A stretch of 64,000 nt of DNA from DATKEJ01 sp963768715 (lineage in GTDB: Bacteria > Bacteroidota > Rhodothermia > Rhodothermales > DATKEJ01): contig CAVYJC010000003.1 of the NCBI GenBank assembly GCA_963768715.1, forward strand, positions 1 to 64,000, in the 5' to 3' direction. The notes beneath the pieces are model-generated. The model made no database searches, was not told the origin of the DNA, and worked only from the letters and a program-made list of their open reading frames with translations. Below are positions 1-8,861 of the stretch, in pieces. Numbering within the stretch: position 1 is the stretch's first letter; every line of letters begins with the position of its first letter. A program made the position numbers and the translations under genes.

Positions 1-2
1 AT

Positions 3-365
3 TCAACCGGCGAACATATTGCCGATGAAATGTGGCGTGAGCTGCGGGATGACGTCGTGCGTAAGTGGGAACGCTTGATGGACGTCACACCCGAAGTCAC
101 GGACTCGAGCGTGAAGCTGCACAGCTTCTATGGCTCGCTCAACGTGAGATTCGATCCGGATTCGGGAAGCGTGCACGTGGCCCTGAGGCCTTGCTGTGAT
201 CGGGAAGATTGTCCGACGCCGGTGATGAAGAGAGACATCGTCTACGAGACGGTAGTCAAATCTGGCGACCCGAGAGGCTGGCGGCGGGCCCGTTACGAAC
301 ACCGTCAAGAGCGAATGGCGCACCTCATCATCTATCACCTTCTCAAGCATCGGGATCCGGCATAG
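3..365 (+). CDS. Conserved small protein with RPCCxREDCPTPV motif (5' end outside window)
   Basis: The frame is open from the window edge and ends at TAG 363-365. A paralogue at 4289-4657 is about two thirds identical by eye over 111 residues. The match continues upstream of the first ATG at 30 (GEHIADEMWREL against GRHIVDEMWREL), so the true start lies before the window. Conserved features are the MWREL start of the core, an FDP strand, the cysteine cluster RPCC-REDCPTPV and the end block RMAHLIIYHLLK. No signal peptide or membrane segment is visible. Three close cysteines could bind a metal or form disulphides; that is inference. I do not recognise the family and assign no function. Confidence 0.7.
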   Translation, partial: STGEHIADEMWRELRDDVVRKWERLMDVTPEVTDSSVKLHSFYGSLNVRFDPDSGSVHVALRPCCDREDCPTPVMKRDIVYETVVKSGDPRGWRRARYEHRQERMAHLIIYHLLKHRDPA

Positions 366-410
366 CTCTTCGGCTCCGAATTTGCGTGGGTGCTAGCTAT
401 CTTGCCCGGA

Positions 411-1151
411 ATGGTCCCAAAGCGATACATGGTTCTCAGCTGCGCCGTGCTTGCACGCGAGTGCTACAAGTGTGCGGCTGAATCACGCAACCTCATCGAG
501 GTGACCATCGTTGAGCAGGGTCTGCACGATCTCGGCGAAAAGAAGATGTCGTCTTCCCTGCAGGTAGCGATCGACGGCATAGAGGCCGAGAAATACGATG
601 CGATACTCCTGGCCTACGGACTCTGCAACTATGGCACCCGGAACCTGCGATCGAGCATCCCGATCGTGCTGCCGCGTGCACACGACTGCATCACCCTGTT
701 GCTGGGCTCGAAAGAACGTTACCTGGAGTACTTCAAAGCGAATCCCGGGACCTACTTCAGATCGGTGGGGTGGACAGAACGTGCCGATTCGAGTCTCACC
801 AATCCCGGCAGCACCACACGTGAGATGGGGATCTCAACGTACGAGGAGTACGTCGAGAAGTATGGAGAGGAGAACGCGCAGTATTTGATGGAGGTGCTAA
901 ACGACCACCTGCGTAACTACTCTAGTCTTGCCTATATCGATACCGGCATCCCGAATACCGACGATCAGGAACAAGCTTCCAGAGATTGGGCCAACGAGCA
1001 GGGATGGACCTATACGCGCCTGGAAGGCAGCACGAGGCTGATAGCCGGGTTGATGCATGGTGATTGGGACGACGCAGATTACCTGGTCATCCAGCCGGGT
1101 CAGACCATCGACGCGAGCCTCGACGAGGGTATCGTCAGGGCGCGAGGTTGA
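411..1151 (+). CDS. DUF1638 domain-containing protein
   Basis: The protein carries hallmark blocks I associate with DUF1638: LLAYGLCNYGTRNL, then IPIVLPRAHDCITLLLGSKERYLEYF and PGTYFRSVGW, a later YLMEVL helix and a C-terminal segment LIAGLMHGDWDDADYLVI. The start is taken at ATG 411 (MVPKRYMVLSC); ATG 390 would add seven residues. Length near 246 residues fits the family. It is cytoplasmic by composition. The biochemical role of DUF1638 is not known to me; conserved Cys and His (CAVLARECYKC, RAHDC) suggest a metal or cofactor site. It stands alone on the plus strand and converges with the TonB receptor ending at 1276. Confidence 0.75.
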   Translation: MVPKRYMVLSCAVLARECYKCAAESRNLIEVTIVEQGLHDLGEKKMSSSLQVAIDGIEAEKYDAILLAYGLCNYGTRNLRSSIPIVLPRAHDCITLLLGSKERYLEYFKANPGTYFRSVGWTERADSSLTNPGSTTREMGISTYEEYVEKYGEENAQYLMEVLNDHLRNYSSLAYIDTGIPNTDDQEQASRDWANEQGWTYTRLEGSTRLIAGLMHGDWDDADYLVIQPGQTIDASLDEGIVRARG

Positions 1152-1171
1152 GGGGGCTCCCCTCCCTCGCG
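1142..1171. terminator. Possible bidirectional terminator hairpin
   Basis: Between the convergent DUF1638 and TonB genes there is a GC-rich inverted repeat: GCGAGG and GGGG pair with CCCC and CCTCGC around a short loop. It overlaps the last codons of the DUF1638 gene and has no T-run on either strand, so it may only be a stable hairpin. Confidence 0.3.
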
Positions 1172-1275
1172 CTGCGACGGACGGGGCGCGGATCGTTGGG
1201 GGTCTTCGCTATCGCGTCGCTCCCCTCACCCGCCGGCTGGTCTCCGCGCCCTCTTCCTGTTCGCCCGACCGTGTC

Positions 1276-3513
1276 TCAGAACTCCATCGAGACCGAGAAC
1301 CTGACGCTCCTCCCCGGCGCCGCAACGTCGTAGATGCGGTATCGACTCAGATGGTCGAGGTACCGGGCATCGAACACATTATCGACTGCAAGAAGCGGAT
1401 GGAGCACGATCGTCCCGAGGTCATACCGGGCGGAGGCGGACATGTCGAAGGCCTGATGCCCCTCCGTCGGAAGCTCGTTCGCGTCGACCCGGTTCTGGGC
1501 GGCCACCAAGGTCGTCCCGAAGTCGATCCGCGCGTCCGTCAGTCCCCCCGCGAGCGCCGCCCTCGTGAGACCGACCTCGAAGCGGACCCGATCGGCCGGC
1601 ATGAACGGAAGATTCGTATCCGTTTCGTTGTTGCGACCGCGCGTCAGATCCCCGGACGCCCCCAGGTGCAGCCAGTCCAATGGATGCGGGTGCACGTCCA
1701 GCCTGAACTCGCCGCCCGAGATCGTAGCCTGCGCCTGCGAGTACTGGTACACCTCGAATCCGGTCTCGGGGTCGGTCAATCCGGTGCGGCGGATAAAGAT
1801 GTAGTCGTCGATCCCGTTGCGGAAGAGCGACACTTCGAGATAATGGTGCTGCGACATCCACCGGACCGTCGCGTCGAGGCTCAGGCTCTTCTCCGCGACG
1901 AGGTTCGGATCCCCTTTCTCGAACCGAATGGTGCCCTCGTGCACCCCGTTTCCGAAAAGCTCGATCAGGACGGGTCCCCTCCAGGCTCGTCCGGCGTTCA
2001 GGCCTACTGAGAGTCCGTCCCCCGGGTGCCAGGCGAGGCCGAGCGCGCCAGACAATTCGTCATAGCCTCGCGACGTGCTCGGATTGCCGAGCTCCTCGTC
2101 GGCCTCCGCCGAGAGATCGCGGTGGTCGTACCGGATGCCGCCGCTGAGCGTCGTCGTGGCGAGCATCAGGTCCTCGGTCACATAGGCCGCGCCGTTCCAC
2201 GTCGTACCGGTCGGGATGAGGTGCTCCTCACCGAGCGTCTTGTTCTGCTGGACGGAGCCGCTGAGCCCCACCGTTCCGACCATCCGGCCGATGGGCGCAT
2301 GATGGAAACGAAGGTCGGAATTCACCGTCGTCAACCGCCAGTGCGACCCGGGGATCGACGCACTCTCTTCGAACTCCCGCCGCCGATTGCGCTGCCACGC
2401 GGACGTCCATTCGATGTGACTGCGTCCGACCTGCTGCTTCACGTGCAGGCCGACCTTGTCGTGCTGAACGCGCTGGAAAGGCAGATTGATGTCGTACCGG
2501 CTGTTTGAAACGGGTTCGGCGTCCGATCCTGCGTTCGGCTCGAAGAGACCGAGTTTCAGCGACGTCCGATTGTAGGACACGAGGTAGTGGCCTTCGCGAT
2601 ACGACCTCCCGCCGCGGACCGCCACGTCGTATTCGTCGAATCCCGAGTTCGGCACGACCCCGTCGGGGGTCGAGAAGCTGCCGGCGCGCTTGTACGTGGC
2701 GAGTCCCTCGTACACGTAGCCGTTGGAGGCGCCTCCGACCCGGGCGCTGCCGGCGCCGAGCCGGTTGGAGCCGATGCCCTGGAACAACACGCTACCGCTC
2801 ACCGGCTCCGTCAGCTCGAAGAGATCGTCGCTGAGGGCGTGGACCACGCCGCCCAGGGCGTCGGAGCCGTAGAGCAGGCTTGCGGGACCCTTCACGATCT
2901 CGATCCGGTCGATCCCGTACGCATCGAGCTCGGGTCCGTGCTCGTCGCCCCATTGCTGTCCCTCCTGCCGGATGCCGTCCTGCACGACGACGACGCGTTG
3001 CGACGTTAGCCCGCGGATCATCGGCTTGGCGATGCCCGCGCCCGTCCGGAGCAGGCGTACGCCTTCCGTGTTCGCCAGCGCGTCGAAGGCGGCGGCGCCC
3101 CGGTCGCGTTCAATGTGCGCCTTGTCGACGACGACGGTCGGCTGCGGTGTCGAGAGGATGTCGGACGCCTCCGCCTTGGCCGTCACCGTAATGGGTGCGT
3201 ACTCGATGGCCGAAGGCGACAGAGCGACGTCGACCGTTTGGTCGCCGTCCGCAATCTGTACGTCCTGAATCGCTGTCTGGTAACCGAGATAGCGGAATGA
3301 AATACGGTAGTCTCCGGAGCGTCCGACCTCGAGGGCGTAATGGCCTCCGTCGTCGGTCACGGTGCCTATTTCCAGGCCGTTGACGACGATGTTCACGCCG
3401 ATGAGGGGTTCTCCGGTTTTCTTGTCGACCACGCTGCCGGTGATCGATTGCGCGTTTGCGCCAAACGCAGCCGCGACCGTCAGGGTCGCAGCCACGACTG
3501 CAATGCGTGTCAT
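1276..3513 (-). CDS. TonB-dependent outer-membrane receptor, ZnuD/metal type
   Basis: Reading from the ATG at 3513 there is a signal peptide (MTRIAVVAATLTVAAAFGANAQ), a carboxypeptidase-like regulatory repeat (ITGSVVDKKTGEPLIGVNI, about residues 23-100), a plug domain and a long beta-barrel ending in aromatic VSMEF. The plug holds IRGLTSQRVVVVQDGIRQ, the motif QEGQQWGDEHG and IKGPASLLYGSDALGGVV. The QQWGDEHG block is, in my recollection, typical of ZnuD-like and copper-type receptors; this is family-level inference. An upstream ATG at 3546 is less likely because it precedes the signal peptide. The His-rich protein just upstream (3623-4066) supports a transition-metal substrate. Confidence 0.85.
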   Translation of the reverse strand: MTRIAVVAATLTVAAAFGANAQSITGSVVDKKTGEPLIGVNIVVNGLEIGTVTDDGGHYALEVGRSGDYRISFRYLGYQTAIQDVQIADGDQTVDVALSPSAIEYAPITVTAKAEASDILSTPQPTVVVDKAHIERDRGAAAFDALANTEGVRLLRTGAGIAKPMIRGLTSQRVVVVQDGIRQEGQQWGDEHGPELDAYGIDRIEIVKGPASLLYGSDALGGVVHALSDDLFELTEPVSGSVLFQGIGSNRLGAGSARVGGASNGYVYEGLATYKRAGSFSTPDGVVPNSGFDEYDVAVRGGRSYREGHYLVSYNRTSLKLGLFEPNAGSDAEPVSNSRYDINLPFQRVQHDKVGLHVKQQVGRSHIEWTSAWQRNRRREFEESASIPGSHWRLTTVNSDLRFHHAPIGRMVGTVGLSGSVQQNKTLGEEHLIPTGTTWNGAAYVTEDLMLATTTLSGGIRYDHRDLSAEADEELGNPSTSRGYDELSGALGLAWHPGDGLSVGLNAGRAWRGPVLIELFGNGVHEGTIRFEKGDPNLVAEKSLSLDATVRWMSQHHYLEVSLFRNGIDDYIFIRRTGLTDPETGFEVYQYSQAQATISGGEFRLDVHPHPLDWLHLGASGDLTRGRNNETDTNLPFMPADRVRFEVGLTRAALAGGLTDARIDFGTTLVAAQNRVDANELPTEGHQAFDMSASARYDLGTIVLHPLLAVDNVFDARYLDHLSRYRIYDVAAPGRSVRFSVSMEF

Positions 3514-3622
3514 GACTTTTCCGATTGAATGTCGACCACCCCGCACGGGCGGGTTGATCGAATTGTTGCTTGAGTGGATAGATGTGCTGCCGTTTCAGAT
3601 CGGTTGTGATCCGGAACGGAGA

Positions 3623-4066
3623 TCAAGCAACGGGCGGGCCTCGGATTTCATGGGTCCATTCACGATCGCCACGACCCTTGGTGCGACGGTCGGGCGCAAA
3701 CACGACGGGCTTCGTCCTCGACTGTACCGACTCCTCGACCGGAACGATGGCAAGGTTTCCCGCCGCCCGGACGACGCATACGATGTGGTCGAGCTTGGCC
3801 GTCCGTTTCGCATCCACCGCGTGACCGTGGTCGTGCACGTGTCCGGCGTGGATTGCGACGTTTTCCTTCCACTCCCGGGCGTGGTAGAACTCGTGGCAGA
3901 CCGGCGCGACGACGAGCCCCCATAGCAGGACGAGGGCCAGCAGAGACGCGGCTGTGCAGGTCGGAGTGGCGCATGGAACGTGGCGGATACGGCAGTTGTC
4001 AACCGGACGGGGGTGGATCAGTTCCGGGGCGAGTCGTTCGGGTCTGCGAGTCGGCGAGGCTGTCAA
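3623..4066 (-). CDS. Small membrane-anchored His-rich protein, possible metal-binding partner of the TonB receptor
   Basis: One hydrophobic segment (SLLALVLLWGLVVAPVC, about residues 40-56) is followed by HEFYHAREW and then HAGHVHDHGH, a dense histidine run fit for Zn or Cu binding. A hydrophobic IVCVVRAAGNLAIV stretch comes next. The gene lies about 110 bp upstream of the TonB receptor on the same strand, so co-transcription is plausible. The start is uncertain: the first 35 residues look unlike a signal peptide and no better in-frame ATG precedes the hydrophobic stretch. I do not know a family name; the metal role is inferred from composition and neighbour. Confidence 0.55.
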   Translation of the reverse strand: MTASPTRRPERLAPELIHPRPVDNCRIRHVPCATPTCTAASLLALVLLWGLVVAPVCHEFYHAREWKENVAIHAGHVHDHGHAVDAKRTAKLDHIVCVVRAAGNLAIVPVEESVQSRTKPVVFAPDRRTKGRGDREWTHEIRGPPVA

Positions 4067-4288
4067 CTCGGATTGTCGGTACCACGGCGACCTGACTCTT
4101 CGTCGGATCCGGCATCGTCATTTGACTCTCCGCGGTCTCCTTGTTTATCTATTGGGGCTCCCCGCAACGCTGGTAAGGCGCGCCCCGCCAAACATTTTCT
4201 CGGCTGCCTGCTGGAGCCGGTGAGGCAGATTTCCGATCTTTGGCCCGTAGTCGGGGTTCTCCATTCTACTCCGCCCGGTCACCAGCCA

Positions 4289-4657
4289 ATGGACAAGTCT
4301 GGCCGACATATCGTTGACGAAATGTGGCGCGAGTTGCGCGACGGGGTTGTACAGGAATGGGAACGCTTGATGGACGTCAAACCGGACGTCACGAAGTGGC
4401 ACGTGAGACTGCACAGCCTCTACGGCTCGTTGGAGGTGCGATTTGATCCACAGAGGAGAAACGTCCAGCTGGCCGTTAGGCCTTGCTGCAAGCGTGAAGA
4501 TTGCCCGACACCGGTCTCGGAGAGAGACCTCGTCTACAAGCCGGTAGTCACATCAGGCGGTCGGCGCGCCTGGCGGCGAGCCAGCTACGAGCATCCTGAG
4601 AAGCGCATGGCGCATCTGATCATCTATCACCTCCTCAAATATCGAGAGCCGGTATAG
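4289..4657 (+). CDS. Conserved small protein with RPCCxREDCPTPV motif (full-length paralogue)
   Basis: This is the complete copy of the gene at the window start: 122 residues from ATG 4289 (MDKSGRHIVDEMWREL) to TAG. The frame stays open further upstream, but homology to the first copy begins around residue 3, and the upstream part overlaps the opposite-strand His-rich gene. Cysteines in RPCCKREDCPTPV and the terminal RMAHLIIYHLLK block are kept. The pair brackets a 3.9-kb block holding DUF1638, the TonB receptor and the His-rich gene. Function unknown. Confidence 0.7.
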   Translation: MDKSGRHIVDEMWRELRDGVVQEWERLMDVKPDVTKWHVRLHSLYGSLEVRFDPQRRNVQLAVRPCCKREDCPTPVSERDLVYKPVVTSGGRRAWRRASYEHPEKRMAHLIIYHLLKYREPV

Positions 4658-4716
4658 CGACACTCGCCGCATGGTCCCCGGCTGCTTGGTGGCGTCGCGG
4701 ATTGTTCCACCCGTCT

Positions 4717-4749
4717 GCCAATGACTAATGACTCCGCGGCTTCGCCGTC
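4717..4749. repeat. Mini heptad array plus GC-rich tail
   Basis: The minus strand reads GTCATTA followed by GTCATTG in 7-nt step. It runs straight into ACTCCGCGGCTTCGCC, a tail that recurs beside the array at 8783. The rest of the gap 4658-4809 shows nothing else. Confidence 0.6.
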
Positions 4750-4809
4750 ATCGCGCGCCATTGTGTGACAAACAATCAGTCAAGACATCCCGGAACACAG
4801 ACATTGAAC

Positions 4810-7518
4810 TCATCTGACCACGACGAACTTGCGGCTGGATGACTGGCGGTCCGAGTCGACTCGGAGTAGGTAAACACCCTCGGCGAGAGACCCAATGGGT
4901 ACACGTAGGGTACTACTCCCCCGTTGGACATAGGTCTTTTGTTCTGCATGCACCTTCCTGCCCAAAACATCAAAGACTGTCAAGACGACTCTTTGTGGAT
5001 TGAGTAACTCAGTGGGCAGATTGAGCACAGTGGAGGCAGGGTTAGGATATGGTAGTCCAATATCGAAGTCATCCGGCAACTCCAACCTGTCTCCAACTGC
5101 ATGCACGTTCGCGGCGAGATATGCAGAGCGTAGGGCGCTGGCATTAGTCCGCAAGTCGTTCAGACCTTCCCCCGCCGCAAGTCCAAAGCTTACGGAATAG
5201 GATGAGTCGGGCTCCAAGGTAAAAGGTTGGGAGGTCATAAGGAGAATCCAACGTCCCGGCTGCGCCGCACTAATCAGCGTAGTGTCAATTCCAAGTGTCA
5301 TGATTTCGAAGCGGTCTCGGTCTTGTTTCTCACTGGTTCTGAAGAAGCAATTAGGCCGAGAAACATTCGGGGCCGGACAGCTCCCCACATCTTCCACTGC
5401 AGTTGCGGTGTGCGGGCCTAGGACGGGCAGAGCGTCAAGGGGATCAGGTAGATAGAGTACGCCGAGGTGCGTGCTGTCTCTGTCGGTGGCATACAACATA
5501 TCCAGAGAACGCTCCCAATGGGGCTGATCATCAGTCGCATCACCGCCGATGCCGACGCTTACGTAAAGGGCGAGATAGAGGCTGTCGAGTCTCGCTGCAG
5601 AAATGTTCCTGACGTCATTGCGCAAGACGACACCATTGCCGGCCTCGCCGCTACGCCAACCAAAAGTCGACTGTGTTATCTCGACGCCAAAGGGCCACGG
5701 CGAGTTGGCATCGCTGAATCTCGCCGAAAATGCCTGACCGGGATCCCAGTTGATCTCTCTTGGAAACGATCCTGGAATTGCTGACCAGTCGACGTATGCC
5801 TGGTTGAACGGTTCGTAGTGTACGACTCGAGATTTATCGGGGTCATCGACAACTGTCACAGAGCCATCATCATTATACATCCTACGCGCACCCCGCTGAC
5901 CCAACCATAGACCGGCATTTCCAATGTTATCCGGCGAATCCTCGTCCGGCCATTGCCCTGCGCCCATTGGCTTGAAACGGGTCCCGAGATACCCCTCTCC
6001 AAAAATTCCGACCTTGTTGAGGGCAAGTTTGAAGCTGCCCACATTGTGATATCTCACAATTTCGAGAGGGGTGGAGGGACTAAGGCCAACGAGACTATCG
6101 TCGTCGACGGCCAGCGCGAAATAGCTCTTGTCTTGACCGAATCCGAAAGGCCCCAATGTCCCCCCATAGGTTCGATCAGCAGTCCCATCGTCATTGCTTT
6201 GACCGTCATCACGCAATGTTGCTATCGTTGAATCACCGCCTGTCAGTACAACCAATTCAGCGAACCGGATTTCCCCCTCGTCAGACACCAAATATGCTAC
6301 AGGCTCCGTCTCATCCGGCCCCAGCCATGTCCTAAACGGACGATCAGGACTAAGGGCCTTGAACAGGGACGGCGGCAAAATACTGTCCACACTGCGACCC
6401 AATTCGCCGTACCAGATCTGGCCAGAACTCCAATAGTCACCGGTATCTATCGTACCCAGTCCAAGCTCAGCCCCTGTTCCGCGCTGTGATGTAAAGAACA
6501 CCAGCGGCCGGTTATTCACAAAGGCCAAGTCCGCATGAAGATCGTTCCCATCGAACTCCGTAAACCGGCTCATGGGTTTCCACTCGTCCGAACCTTCGAC
6601 GTTGTTCGTGAAGCCAATGTCGAATCCTTCAATTATGGCGCCACCTGGCGTCTTGTTCGCTATCGTGGCAACGATCCAAGACCCACCGTTTGGATCCATC
6701 CGAAGCTTGAAGGCAAGCAACTCGTACATGTCATCGGGAGCGATCTGCATTACCATTGGGTCGCTCCAGCTTCGACCACCATCTTCGGATATCGAAAAGA
6801 AAAGCCCTTCTCTCCGTTCTGAGCAATTGTCGATCTGACCGCTGAAGATGATTCTTAATTCACCCGAACTGGTCTCCACCAAGGACCGGGGCTTTAACGG
6901 GAAGCATCCATCTGCGACAGTTAGCGGGAAAAGGGTCTCCGGATCCGACCAGTCTAGACCGTTCTCGCTCCTCCATACGAGAAGTTGACAGTCTCCACTA
7001 AACGCCCAGCATGTGGTGGCCCCATTGTTCCAAGCCAGTCTCCAAATCTCGCCTTCGAAGGGGCCGTAGAAACTCAGGTGTATTGCCGGTATCGGAACTA
7101 TTTCGGCCTTCCATGAAGCTCCGCCATCGTCTGAGTAGGCTACCACGTGCGGGGTAAACTCGAACGGTCGATCGTCATACACCAGGACGCGCCCCGTTGG
7201 AAGAGCGATTAGTGTTGGATAGTGGAGCCTGGATATGGTGTCCGCATTCCTTGGTATTTCGACCGCCTCCGTCCAACTCATGCCTCCGTCGCCGGAAGCC
7301 ATGAAATAGAATGCGGCAGAGTCCCCCCATGTCCTGAATGCAAGACCGAGTCTGCCGTCGGCCAGAACAGCGACGCTTGGATTACTGAAACCGTCCGGAT
7401 CGCTGAATGGCACCCTCTTAATCGTGTCGAAAGGTGAATCCTGATGCGCAGACGGCTGCGAAACCACGGGACGTATTCCTACTGCCGTCAATACTGTGAA
7501 TAGTAGGGCTCGACCCAT
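4810..7518 (-). CDS. Secreted BNR/sialidase-like repeat protein with T9SS sorting domain
   Basis: The start is placed at ATG 7518, giving a signal peptide (MGRALLFTVLTAVGIRPVVSQ); ATG 7584 would add 22 residues. The N-terminal half has Asp-box repeats of the form S-x-D-G-G-x-S-W: SGDGGMSWTEAV, SDDGGASWKAEI, SENGLDWSDPE and SEDGGRSWSDPM, which build a sialidase-type beta-propeller. The middle region (residues about 470-800) I do not recognise. The last 85 residues (LPYPNPASTVLNL, VFDVLGRKV, LAEGVYLLRV, KFVVVR) form a type A sorting domain, so the protein is probably exported by the type IX system. No catalytic residues can be assigned; it may bind or cleave glycans. Confidence 0.8.
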   Translation of the reverse strand: MGRALLFTVLTAVGIRPVVSQPSAHQDSPFDTIKRVPFSDPDGFSNPSVAVLADGRLGLAFRTWGDSAAFYFMASGDGGMSWTEAVEIPRNADTISRLHYPTLIALPTGRVLVYDDRPFEFTPHVVAYSDDGGASWKAEIVPIPAIHLSFYGPFEGEIWRLAWNNGATTCWAFSGDCQLLVWRSENGLDWSDPETLFPLTVADGCFPLKPRSLVETSSGELRIIFSGQIDNCSERREGLFFSISEDGGRSWSDPMVMQIAPDDMYELLAFKLRMDPNGGSWIVATIANKTPGGAIIEGFDIGFTNNVEGSDEWKPMSRFTEFDGNDLHADLAFVNNRPLVFFTSQRGTGAELGLGTIDTGDYWSSGQIWYGELGRSVDSILPPSLFKALSPDRPFRTWLGPDETEPVAYLVSDEGEIRFAELVVLTGGDSTIATLRDDGQSNDDGTADRTYGGTLGPFGFGQDKSYFALAVDDDSLVGLSPSTPLEIVRYHNVGSFKLALNKVGIFGEGYLGTRFKPMGAGQWPDEDSPDNIGNAGLWLGQRGARRMYNDDGSVTVVDDPDKSRVVHYEPFNQAYVDWSAIPGSFPREINWDPGQAFSARFSDANSPWPFGVEITQSTFGWRSGEAGNGVVLRNDVRNISAARLDSLYLALYVSVGIGGDATDDQPHWERSLDMLYATDRDSTHLGVLYLPDPLDALPVLGPHTATAVEDVGSCPAPNVSRPNCFFRTSEKQDRDRFEIMTLGIDTTLISAAQPGRWILLMTSQPFTLEPDSSYSVSFGLAAGEGLNDLRTNASALRSAYLAANVHAVGDRLELPDDFDIGLPYPNPASTVLNLPTELLNPQRVVLTVFDVLGRKVHAEQKTYVQRGSSTLRVPIGSLAEGVYLLRVDSDRQSSSRKFVVVR

Positions 7519-7745
7519 TGTTGTCGGCAGGTCCACTTGTGCCGCAAATGGCACGTGGATCTGAGTGAGGCTAGACCATCGCATGGCTCAAAGATACTGA
7601 GTTTGGTCCTAGGCTGGTAGAGGCGTGGGCACGGCACGTGAGGTCAGGACCGCATGTCCATTGTAAGTTCAAGCCCCGTAGGCCACTGTAGTTCAACTCC
7701 TGCCATGTCTCCTCCAGATTCATCTTCAATCACATGATCTGTCGC

Positions 7746-7961
7746 TCAAACGTGCAGGGACGTTACATTGTGCAGTTCCGAACCGTTAGCCCCGATCCGA
7801 ACTTCGGCATTCACGTCAGGGTACAGCAGTAGCTCTTTGCCGTAGCAATTCTGCTCAAAGACGAGCCTCACCGTCAGGTAGATCGGGATCTTCACAATGG
7901 CGTCCAGAATGCGTGCAAGTGCCTTCATGACCCGCACGAGTAAGATCAACAGGATGCACAC
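7746..7961 (-). CDS. Possible small hydrophobic protein, unsupported
   Basis: A 71-codon frame begins with a hydrophobic segment (ILLILLVRVMKALARIL, then IVKIPIYLTVRLVF) and ends with a polar tail. It lies in the 474-nt gap 7585-8058, which otherwise shows nothing clear. There is no recognised family and no convincing ribosome-binding site, so it could be chance. Confidence 0.2.
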   Translation of the reverse strand: MCILLILLVRVMKALARILDAIVKIPIYLTVRLVFEQNCYGKELLLYPDVNAEVRIGANGSELHNVTSLHV

Positions 7962-8088
7962 CAGATGGGACCCAGACTGATGGCGGGGGCCTTTCGAAGA
8001 GGGGCTGTTATCTTGCTTTGCTCCACATAGTACCTGCCCTCATTATCCCCCCGGTGACGTGCCAACACTTCCGTCTAGAGAAGAGATC

Positions 8089-8658
8089 ATGCGAGCCACA
8101 CTTGACGTGACCAATGAACTCATCAAAGCATTTCAGGCTAACCCGTATCGATATCTATTTGAGTCCGATCTTCAAGCCGACCTGCTGATAAGATTACGTA
8201 GCAGAATTGCCGGAGAACTCCATGTCCCGCGAACTGAAGGTGACGATCCCTATCGACTCGGCTTGATCTACTCGGAGTACAACGGGAAGATTGACATCGC
8301 CTGCCTTGATCCGATGGCGCTCCCTGACGGATTGGTTAAACAACACAAAGGCTTCGACACCTACATCTACAGCCTTCCCGTTCTGATCGGCATAGAACTG
8401 AAGTACAGAAAGATGGGTGACAACCTTGGATTCGAAGCTTGTCGCAGGGATCGCCGGAAACTCAGGAAGCTACGGGACGATGGACGGGTTGTGCACTCGC
8501 TGGTACTCGGCTTCGTGCAAGGTGTGAATGATCCCGATGATTTCTTGCGTGGCGTTCAAGAGTCGTTGCGGGAAAACGTTGAGGACGTGACTGACTTGTC
8601 ACCGGTCTATGTCATCAGTCCAAACGAAATTGTTGCGATTCACCTAAGCGATAACTGA
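8089..8658 (+). CDS. PD-(D/E)XK nuclease-like protein of unknown function
   Basis: The ATG at 8089 follows GAGAAGAG at good spacing and is preferred over GTG 8059. The 189-residue protein shows the layout of a restriction-endonuclease-like fold: an early helix with FESDLQADL (E25), KIDIACLDP (D69), and a strand with IGIELKYRK (E103-x-K105), i.e. D-(33)-E-x-K. The C-terminal half is alternating helix and strand. No methyltransferase, ATPase or other defence gene is next to it. Nuclease activity is inference from the motif alone; such folds also occur in DNA-repair, transposon and regulatory proteins. Confidence 0.6.
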   Translation: MRATLDVTNELIKAFQANPYRYLFESDLQADLLIRLRSRIAGELHVPRTEGDDPYRLGLIYSEYNGKIDIACLDPMALPDGLVKQHKGFDTYIYSLPVLIGIELKYRKMGDNLGFEACRRDRRKLRKLRDDGRVVHSLVLGFVQGVNDPDDFLRGVQESLRENVEDVTDLSPVYVISPNEIVAIHLSDN

Positions 8659-8780
8659 TTGCCGGGAGTCACATTGGGATACTTAGGAGACCCGCCACCG
8701 CCTGTTTGGAAGATGCATTTCCATGAACGTGCATAGAGATTTACGACTGACGCGGGGGACCGCAAGCCCACCCGTCTTCC

Positions 8781-8830
8781 CCAATGACTAATGACTAATG
8801 GCCAATGACTCCGCGGCTTCGCCACGGTCA
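8781..8830. repeat. Heptad array (GTCATTA words, minus strand) plus GC-rich tail
   Basis: The minus strand reads GTCATTG, GCCATTA, GTCATTA, GTCATTG in one 7-nt register. The adjoining ACTCCGCGGCTTCGCC tail is shared with 4731-4746. The array ends about 50 nt before the tspO start. Confidence 0.75.
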
Positions 8831-8861
8831 CCGGAGCGTTAGGCAACAATCGGAGTCCGGC

